Of a stretch of DNA of 6,286 nt, positions 1-4,953 are shown piece after piece. Under the pieces are notes generated by a model that searched no databases, had not been told where the DNA came from, and saw nothing but the letters and a program-made list of their open reading frames with translations. The number at the start of each line of letters is the position of its first letter. The stretch's first letter is position 1. This DNA comes from Burkholderiaceae bacterium (GTDB lineage: Bacteria > Pseudomonadota > Gammaproteobacteria > Burkholderiales > Burkholderiaceae), in contig CANHMJ010000084.1 of assembly GCA_947461805.1 (NCBI GenBank), forward strand, positions 1 to 6,286. Reading direction: 5' to 3'. The translations under genes were made by a program, and so were the position numbers.

Positions 1-600
1 AAGCACGGCACAATTGACTGGAAACTCGTCACTGCGCTAAGTCCGGGCATTATTGCGGGTGGCCTCATTGGTGGCAGCGAATTATTTGATGCCTTTCCAA
101 CCAGTTGGCTCTCTTTGTTTTTTGCCCTCTTCATTGTTTACACCTCAGTCCAGATGTTTATCAATAAAAAACCGAAGCCGGGACGTCAACTACCCGGAAA
201 GCTTGGTTTATTTTCATTTGGCGCTTTAACGGGGGCCTTATCCAGCCTTCTAGGAGCAGGCGGCGCATTCGTCTCAGTGCCCTTCATGATTTGGTGCAAC
301 GTTAATACGCATACAGCGATGGCATCCGCTTCTGGCCTTGGTTTTCCGATCGCAGTCGCCGCAACCATCGGTTACGTGATAGGCAGCTGGGGTCAGCCTG
401 GCCTACCCCCTGGCTCTCTGGGCTATATTTACTTACCAGCCGTTGCCTGTATTGTGGCGGCAAGTATTTTTACAGCACCGCTTGGAGCAAAAATTGCGCG
501 TAACACGAACACCGCCAACCTCAAGCGCGTCTTTGGCGGGATGTTATTTTTCCTAGCAGCCTTCATGTTTAATGAGAGTCGCAAGGCCTTTGGGCTTTAA
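1..600 (+). CDS. TauE/SafE (TSUP) family membrane transporter, C-terminal part
   Basis: The frame is open from the first base to a TAA at 598-600 and gives 199 residues, so the gene begins upstream of the window; the internal TTG at 115 is not a real start. The visible protein is mostly hydrophobic, with likely membrane helices at about residues 38-53, 71-98, 106-128, 143-160 and 177-190. The segment at about 74-98 (GALTGALSSLLGAGGAF followed by VPF) is the glycine-rich repeat half typical of the TauE/SafE (DUF81) family, whose full members have about 250-270 residues. Roughly 60-70 N-terminal residues, carrying the first repeat half, are therefore missing. Known family members move sulfite, sulfonates or other small organic anions across the inner membrane; the substrate here cannot be read from the sequence. 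The gene ends 12 bp from the convergent matB stop. The family call is firm, the substrate unknown. Confidence 0.88.
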   Translation, partial: KHGTIDWKLVTALSPGIIAGGLIGGSELFDAFPTSWLSLFFALFIVYTSVQMFINKKPKPGRQLPGKLGLFSFGALTGALSSLLGAGGAFVSVPFMIWCNVNTHTAMASASGLGFPIAVAATIGYVIGSWGQPGLPPGSLGYIYLPAVACIVAASIFTAPLGAKIARNTNTANLKRVFGGMLFFLAAFMFNESRKAFGL

Positions 601-612
601 CCGACTGATGCC

Positions 613-2139
613 TTATTTGGCGGTGTATTGCTGACGCAGAATATTCTTCTGCACCTTACCCATTGCATTGCGCGGTAAGTCAGAAACGATTTCAATGCGC
701 TTCGGTACTTTGAAGTTCGCAATTTGCCCCTTCAGCACATCAATCATCACTTTTGAATCCAGTTTAGCGCCTGGCTTTGCAACCACAATAGCCATAACTG
801 CCTCACCAAAATCAGGGTGCGGCACACCAATCACAGCACTCTCATCCACGCCATCCATGTCGTCAATAAAGCTCTCAATTTCTTTTGGATAGACGTTGTA
901 TCCACCCGAGATAATTAAGTCCTTACTGCGCCCCACGATGCACAAATAGTTGTCTGGCACTTTAGCGCCATTGGCCACGCCGCCGAAACGGCCGACATCG
1001 CCAGTTTTAAACCAGCCATCGGTGGTGAATTCTTCAGCCGTTTTTTCTGGCATGCGCCAGTAGCCCTTAAATACATTGGGTCCTTTAACCTGAATGCTAC
1101 CAATCGTATTGACTGCACATGGCTTATTGTTTTCATCGACCACGCGGACTTTCACGTCCGTGAGTGGCAAGCCAACCGAACCCCCAACCCGGGCGCCCTT
1201 GTATGGATTCGAAACCAACATCACGGTTTCGCTCATGCCGTAACGCTCAAGAATAGTTTCGCCGGTTAGCTCTTTAAAAGTATTGAAGGTCTCGGTTAGG
1301 AGCGGTGCCGATCCAGATACGAAGAGGCGCATATTGCCGCATACAGCCTTCGTAAAGTTTTTATCCGCCAAGAGACGAACATAGAAGGTTGGTACACCCA
1401 TCATCACGGTTGAGCGCGGCAGGCTCTCAATTAATGCGGCGGTATCAAGTCGGGGAAGCCAAATCATTTTGCTACCGTTAATCAGAGCACCATGGGCCGC
1501 AACAAACAGTCCATGCACATGAAAGATCGGTAAGGCATGCAACAACACATCGCCTTTCTTCCACCCCCAAAATTTCTGCAAGACCAAGGCATTGCTACTC
1601 AGGTTTTTATGCGTGAGCATAGCGCCTTTACTGCGGCCGGTAGTGCCCGAGGTATACAGAATCGCAGCCAGATCATCGTCGCTACAGGCGATGGTTTTAA
1701 AGCGATCGCTTTGCGCGGCTGCTCGCTCCAAAAGGGTTCCGGTACGGTTGTCATCGAGCGTAAAGACATGGCGAGTACCTGACTTGAATGCAATCTTAGA
1801 TACCCAAGAAAAATTCTTACTGCTGCAAATCATGACCGCGGGTTCGGCATTTTGTATAAAGTATTCGATCTCGGCAGCTTGGTAGGCAGTGTTCAGTGGC
1901 AGGTAAACATAGCCCGCTTTGATGGTAGCCAAATATAAGAACAGGGCCTCGGGTGATTTTTCTACTTGAACTGCAACGCGGGAGCCCGCTGGTATGCCCA
2001 AACCCTGGAGTAAGTTCGCCATCATCGCAGTGGCGCGCTCCAAATCGTTCCAGGAGTAATACAAACCATCGTGCGTTTCTAAGGCGCAAGACTGGCGATC
2101 TTTTGGAAACCCTTTTTCTAATACCGAATACAAATTCAT
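613..2139 (-). CDS. matB: Malonyl-CoA synthetase (malonate--CoA ligase)
   Basis: This is a 508-residue adenylate-forming enzyme of the acyl-CoA synthetase superfamily. MatB makes malonyl-CoA from malonate, ATP and CoA in the cytoplasm. Visible motifs, numbered from the chosen ATG, are the P-loop YTSGTTGRSKG (162-172), HALPIFHVHGL (201-211), GVPTFYVRLL (248-257), RYGMSE (299-304), KTGD (378-381), GRSKDLIISGGYNVYP (403-418) and PRNAMGKVQ with the expected catalytic lysine at 495. The GVPTFY.RLL stretch and the RYGMSET region resemble MatB more than long-chain ligases. The frame stays open to a TTG at 2172, but I chose the ATG at 2139 because MNLYSVLE is where the family's homology starts; a weak GGGG lies 5 nt upstream of it. 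The neighbouring malonyl-CoA decarboxylase gene strongly supports the malonate substrate. An 8-residue or so insertion lies between GDVGRF and YLCIVGR. A generic acyl-CoA ligase is the alternative but is less likely in this context. Confidence 0.92.
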   Translation of the reverse strand: MNLYSVLEKGFPKDRQSCALETHDGLYYSWNDLERATAMMANLLQGLGIPAGSRVAVQVEKSPEALFLYLATIKAGYVYLPLNTAYQAAEIEYFIQNAEPAVMICSSKNFSWVSKIAFKSGTRHVFTLDDNRTGTLLERAAAQSDRFKTIACSDDDLAAILYTSGTTGRSKGAMLTHKNLSSNALVLQKFWGWKKGDVLLHALPIFHVHGLFVAAHGALINGSKMIWLPRLDTAALIESLPRSTVMMGVPTFYVRLLADKNFTKAVCGNMRLFVSGSAPLLTETFNTFKELTGETILERYGMSETVMLVSNPYKGARVGGSVGLPLTDVKVRVVDENNKPCAVNTIGSIQVKGPNVFKGYWRMPEKTAEEFTTDGWFKTGDVGRFGGVANGAKVPDNYLCIVGRSKDLIISGGYNVYPKEIESFIDDMDGVDESAVIGVPHPDFGEAVMAIVVAKPGAKLDSKVMIDVLKGQIANFKVPKRIEIVSDLPRNAMGKVQKNILRQQYTAK

Positions 2140-2179
2140 GGCAACCCCACAACAAACAATTGATTGGTACAACGCGTTA

Positions 2180-2197
2180 ACCCAGGTTTTTCTGGGT
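2180..2197 (-). other. GC-rich hairpin in the matA-matB intercistronic gap
   Basis: The minus strand reads ACCCAG, a 6-nt A-rich loop and CTGGGT, a perfect 6-bp stem with four G-C pairs, in the middle of the 99-bp gap (2140-2238). No T run follows on either strand, so it is not a standard intrinsic terminator. It lies about 40 nt before the matB start and could affect mRNA processing or stability, or the relative output of the two genes. An 8-bp palindrome, AACGCGTT (2171-2178), lies next to it. The rest of the gap shows no clear promoter. Confidence 0.4.
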
Positions 2198-2238
2198 GAC
2201 TAATGCTTCATTTTACGGTCTAGCGAGTGGTGATGAGC

Positions 2239-3543
2239 CTAAACACTCATGAGCTTGGCTACCGCCCTGGAATACATGATTTCCCCATTTACAAAACGCT
2301 CATGATTCTCTTCCACGCTCGATAGGTCATATAGGTAATTAACCATAATGCCGGCAGATTGACGCAAGCCCTTGCGTGATAAATCCCCGGCCCAATTAAT
2401 CAGGTGCAGCTTGGCGCCATTGCCCAAATGGAACTTGGCAACGGGATTACCTGCGCGCCCAGTGGATGCCAGCCCCAAGTAAATGGCCGTAAGGCAGAGC
2501 AGTGCGTCTTTCTCCTTTACTGAGGCATTGTCAGGGTGCCAGCCACCGCTTAAGCGCTCGGCCCAGGATTGGGCATCAAGGCCCAAAGTCTGCAAGGCCT
2601 GATCCCGCCTCACCTTCAATGCAGGTTTCATGCGATCAAGCGGCACGCCCTCCCCTAAATTAGCCCCAGCAGCAATCCATTCGATTAATCCAGGGACGGG
2701 TGAGAGTGTGATGAAGGTCTTTAAGCCAGGAAACTCCTGATGCAACTGCTCGGCAACCCGCTTGATCAAAAAGTTGCCCATCGAGACGCCGCGCAGGCCA
2801 GGCTCACAGTTGCTGATTGAATAGAACACAGCCACTTTGTACTGCTGGGCTTGTGTCACTGTCTCGGCTTTTTTATCCACTAACGGGGCAATGGCCAGCG
2901 GCACCTCTGGTAGCAACGCTACCTCCACAAAGATCAAGGGCTCATTGGGTAACTGGGGATGAAAGAATGCAAAGCAGCGTCGGTCGGGCTGCAAACGGCG
3001 GCGCAAGTCATCCCAGCCATCAATCGCATGCACTGCCTCGTGCTGGATCAGCTTTTCTAAAACCTCAGCAGGGGACTTCCAGTCGACCCGGTGCATTTTT
3101 AAAAAACCGGGATTAAACCACGATGACAGCAAATGGCGCATGTCAAAATCCACTGCAGCCAGTTCGGGTTTTTTATCGAGCAGTTGCAACAAATCACGGC
3201 GCATTTCTACAACAGCGGCAGTGCCATTCAGACCGCGATTTAAGCGACGCATAAATTCTTGACGGGGTGACTCCGATACTTTTTGTAAGCGAATGTAATT
3301 ACGAGCGCTGGCCTCTGCTGCAAAGGCCTGCGATGCTGCCATCACCTCCACCGGATTGGGGCTGAGTTTTTCAATCAAGGCGGTAAAGAATTTAAGGTGC
3401 TGGTCTTTGGTGAGCTTGCGATAGTTATCGATCACGTCGTTGGCCATGCTCACCGCATTGGATTCCCCGCGCTCGGACGTTAAACGCTGCACTGCGCTCA
3501 GCGCTTTGGATAAATGGCGGGTTTTGGTGATTAATTCCAGCAT
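2239..3543 (-). CDS. matA: Malonyl-CoA decarboxylase
   Basis: This 434-residue protein belongs to the malonyl-CoA decarboxylase (MCD) family and converts malonyl-CoA to acetyl-CoA and CO2. The N-terminal part, to about residue 140, matches the helical domain; the rest matches the GNAT-like catalytic domain. Recognisable segments are HEAVHAIDGWDDLRRRL (168-184), YSISNCEPGL (241-250), GNFLIKRV (256-263, the CoA-binding region), TLSPVPG (279-285) and NPVAKFHLGNGA (366-377). Ser281 and His372 sit where the catalytic Ser and His of characterised MCDs are expected. The ATG at 3543 is backed by a GAGGA Shine-Dalgarno 6 nt upstream, and the stop is TAG. The length is close to that of bacterial homologues. 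I see no organelle-type targeting extension, so a cytoplasmic enzyme is expected. It lies upstream of matB with 99 bp between, the same order as in the rhizobial mat genes. Its family is secure; the symbol matA follows the rhizobial name, and mcd is also used. Confidence 0.95.
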   Translation of the reverse strand: MLELITKTRHLSKALSAVQRLTSERGESNAVSMANDVIDNYRKLTKDQHLKFFTALIEKLSPNPVEVMAASQAFAAEASARNYIRLQKVSESPRQEFMRRLNRGLNGTAAVVEMRRDLLQLLDKKPELAAVDFDMRHLLSSWFNPGFLKMHRVDWKSPAEVLEKLIQHEAVHAIDGWDDLRRRLQPDRRCFAFFHPQLPNEPLIFVEVALLPEVPLAIAPLVDKKAETVTQAQQYKVAVFYSISNCEPGLRGVSMGNFLIKRVAEQLHQEFPGLKTFITLSPVPGLIEWIAAGANLGEGVPLDRMKPALKVRRDQALQTLGLDAQSWAERLSGGWHPDNASVKEKDALLCLTAIYLGLASTGRAGNPVAKFHLGNGAKLHLINWAGDLSRKGLRQSAGIMVNYLYDLSSVEENHERFVNGEIMYSRAVAKLMSV

Positions 3544-3549
3544 GAAGCG

Positions 3550-3554
3550 TCCTC
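3550..3554 (-). promoter_or_regulatory. Shine-Dalgarno site of the malonyl-CoA decarboxylase gene
   Basis: On the minus strand GAGGA lies 6 nt before the ATG at 3543. It is the clearest ribosome binding site in the window and it fixes the start of matA. The good site contrasts with the weak ones in front of holC, lgt and matB, and fits matA being the first gene of its own transcription unit. Confidence 0.75.
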
Positions 3555-3620
3555 AGGTTGCACAAGGTCAAAAAAATGGGGTTTTTCGGATCAATTCACT
3601 CAAACAGCAGGCATTTAGGT

Positions 3621-3700
3621 GAAATAAGCTACTTTTTAAGATGTTAGCAACAAATGATCGAAAAAAAGATATTTTTAGACACAGTTAGCGAAAATTATCG
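3621..3700 (-). repeat. Two imperfect tandem copies of a roughly 40-bp unit upstream of matA
   Basis: Read on the minus strand, 3700-3661 and 3660-3621 align as two copies of one unit. Both begin CGAT, then (A/C)ATTT, then GCTAAC (at + strand 3684-3689 and 3643-3648), then TAAAAA, then CTT and a T-rich end, with one to three small indels. The GCTAAC cores are 41 bp apart, about four helical turns. The region is AT-rich, so part of the similarity could be compositional, but the GC-containing anchors fall in the same order in both. The unit could be a duplicated operator or promoter segment for the mat genes. No clear -35/-10 pair could be assigned in either copy. Confidence 0.4.
3661..3699 (-). 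terminator. Possible weak terminator after lgt
   Basis: Four bases after the lgt stop the minus strand reads GATAATTTT (3699-3691), a 14-nt loop, AAAAATATC (3676-3668) and then seven T residues (3667-3661). The arms pair at 8 of 9 positions but include only one G-C pair, so the hairpin is weak. The T run right after the stem is the main support. It could stop part of the pepA-holC-lgt transcript before the mat genes. It overlaps the first copy of the 40-bp repeat, so one of the two readings may be incidental. Confidence 0.25.
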
Positions 3701-3702
3701 AC

Positions 3703-4476
3703 TTATTTACGCTTTAGTAAATAAATACCGAATAAAATCATGGGGATAGATAGCCATTGCCCCATTGAAAGGCCTAATCCAAGTAAGCCCAAGAAAGCAT
3801 CTGGCTCGCGCGCAAACTCAACCAAGAAACGGCAAATGCCATAGCCAAGCAAAAATAGGCCTGAAACTTGACCAAGGCGACGCGGTTTTCGGGCATAGAC
3901 CCACAAGACCAAACCAAGAAGGATGCCTTCAAAGAGCAATTGGTAAATTTGCGACGGATGACGGGGAATGGCGTCGACCAGTGGAAATACCATAGCCCAA
4001 GGTACATCCGCTGGCCTACCCCACAATTCACCATTGATAAAGTTACCCAATCGTCCAAAAGCCAAACCAAAGGGCACCAAAGGGGCAACCAAATCACTGA
4101 CGGTCCAAAACGAGGTTTTTTGGCGGTGTGCAAACCAAACCATGGCCAGAATGACGCCTAGCAGTCCACCATGAAAGGACATTCCACCTTCCCATACCTT
4201 AAAGATGCTGAGCGGATTAGCCAAATAGAATTCAGGCATGTAAAACAGGGAATAGCCGATGCGCCCACCCAGCACCACACCCAGGACGCCCGCAAAGAGC
4301 AAGTCCTCTAAATCTTTAGCGGTCCACCCCAAGGCTTGGTAGAAGGGTCGCTTGATGCATAACCGGCCCAGCACAATAAATTGCGCAAAGGCCAGTAAGT
4401 ACATGAGCCCATACCAATGGATTCCAAAGGATCCAATCTGAATGGCTACTGGATCGATTTGTGGGTGAATCAGCAT
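3703..4476 (-). CDS. lgt: Phosphatidylglycerol--prolipoprotein diacylglyceryl transferase
   Basis: Lgt is an inner-membrane enzyme that transfers diacylglycerol from phosphatidylglycerol to the lipobox cysteine of prolipoproteins, the first step of lipoprotein maturation. The 257-residue product is a full-length multi-pass protein. Visible motifs are HWYGLMY (20-26), GGRIGYSLFY (70-79), GGMSFHGGLLG (97-107, with the key His102), the family signature GRLGNFINGELWG (141-153, with Arg142, Asn145, Glu150 and Gly153), RHPSQIYQLLFEG (172-184) and RFLVEFAREPD (216-226), followed by MGQ (238-240). These match the residues shown to matter in E. coli Lgt (His103, Arg143, Arg239). About seven membrane segments are expected. 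The ATG at 4476 lies 6 bp after the holC stop with no strong Shine-Dalgarno, which suggests translational coupling. The gene is followed by an AT-rich gap before the mat genes. Confidence 0.97.
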   Translation of the reverse strand: MLIHPQIDPVAIQIGSFGIHWYGLMYLLAFAQFIVLGRLCIKRPFYQALGWTAKDLEDLLFAGVLGVVLGGRIGYSLFYMPEFYLANPLSIFKVWEGGMSFHGGLLGVILAMVWFAHRQKTSFWTVSDLVAPLVPFGLAFGRLGNFINGELWGRPADVPWAMVFPLVDAIPRHPSQIYQLLFEGILLGLVLWVYARKPRRLGQVSGLFLLGYGICRFLVEFAREPDAFLGLLGLGLSMGQWLSIPMILFGIYLLKRK

Positions 4477-4482
4477 CGTGGC

Positions 4483-4947
4483 TTAGCTTTTTGCTTGATC
4501 AAAATTATGGAGCTCATGCCCCAGATCACGGTAGGCTTTGTAACGCTCACGCCCGGCAAGGCGCTCTGCATCATTGACGGTAACCACCTCAACAATCCGC
4601 GGAAATCGGGCAACCAATGCCGCCACATCATTTGGCATACGCGTACTCAAATGAATGAGCACATCGGCATGCGGCAAGTTCACTAGGTCTGGCGCTGCTG
4701 TATCGCCCACGAGAACGATCGGCGTTTCGAACGCAGCCTCATGATCGCCAAAGCAGTGGGGCAAAAAATCAGTCTTACTAAATGTCCACAGCAACTCATC
4801 GAGGCGTTTGAGATCAGCTTTTTCTGCCACCATCACGATGTTACGAACAGGCTCTCCTTCGGCCGTAGCGCTCCAAATCTTGCGCGTCAGCCTGCAGGCA
4901 TATTCCAGCTTGTCACTAACATTGCTGTGAAAGTCGATGCGCGCCAT
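4483..4947 (-). CDS. holC: DNA polymerase III chi subunit
   Basis: Chi is the clamp-loader accessory subunit that binds single-strand DNA-binding protein and, with psi, links it to the DNA polymerase III holoenzyme. The product has 154 residues, close to the family's usual 140-150. It begins MARIDFHSNV and carries the family segments LEYACRLTRK (14-23), ELLWTFSKTDFLPHCF (51-66), the TPIVLV strand (75-80), ADVLIHLS (94-101) and a C-terminal RIVEVV..ND...AGRER.K.YRDLGH stretch (about 117-144). The ATG at 4947 lies 6 bp after the pepA stop and no strong Shine-Dalgarno is seen, so its expression probably depends on pepA translation. Linkage to pepA is the standard proteobacterial arrangement and supports the call. 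In many genomes valS follows holC; here lgt does. No holD (psi) is visible. Confidence 0.93.
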   Translation of the reverse strand: MARIDFHSNVSDKLEYACRLTRKIWSATAEGEPVRNIVMVAEKADLKRLDELLWTFSKTDFLPHCFGDHEAAFETPIVLVGDTAAPDLVNLPHADVLIHLSTRMPNDVAALVARFPRIVEVVTVNDAERLAGRERYKAYRDLGHELHNFDQAKS

Positions 4948-4953
4948 ATCAAC

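Larger units (their letters stand above)
3544..3702 (-). promoter_or_regulatory. AT-rich intergenic region, likely control region of the mat genes
   Basis: This 159-bp gap between lgt and matA is the longest non-coding stretch in the window and is clearly more AT-rich than the genes around it. Its size, the good matA ribosome binding site and the internal repeat suggest that matA-matB have their own promoter here. I could not assign a convincing sigma-70 promoter: the TTGACC at 3571-3566 would place a -10 on top of the start codon, and the TAAAAA stretches lack a matching -35. A no-GC inverted repeat (AAAAA/TTTTT around TGGGG, near 3571-3587) is also present but is not terminator-like. No recognisable regulator site, such as a perfect GntR palindrome, was seen. 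Confidence 0.4.

Noticed and set aside
115..600. TSUP gene starting at the TTG at 115
   Set aside because: The frame is open to base 1 and the upstream residues (for example GIIAGGLIGGSELFDAF) are typical of the family, so the gene is simply cut by the window edge.
583..600. Bidirectional terminator at the end of the TSUP gene
   Set aside because: The stem AAGGCC/GGGCTT contains a G-G mismatch with a 3-nt loop, lies inside the coding sequence and lacks a T run on either strand.
2140..2172. Extension of MatB by 11 residues to a TTG start at 2172
   Set aside because: The extra residues (MYQSIVCCGVA) have no family counterpart, there is no Shine-Dalgarno before the TTG, and homology starts at MNLYSVLE from the ATG at 2139.
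2817..3116. Plus-strand open frames of 60-115 codons opposite matB, matA, lgt, holC and pepA
   Set aside because: They lie entirely or almost entirely antisense to well-supported genes, have no recognisable domains or ribosome binding sites, and look like shadows of the coding strand's codon pattern.
3543..3571. Sigma-70 promoter using TTGACC at 3571-3566
   Set aside because: At 17-bp spacing the -10 would fall at 3548-3543, overlapping the start codon, and the sequence there does not resemble TATAAT.
3569..3588. A-tract/T-tract inverted repeat around TGGGG as a terminator
   Set aside because: The stem has no G-C pairs and sits just ahead of the matA ribosome binding site, so termination is implausible.
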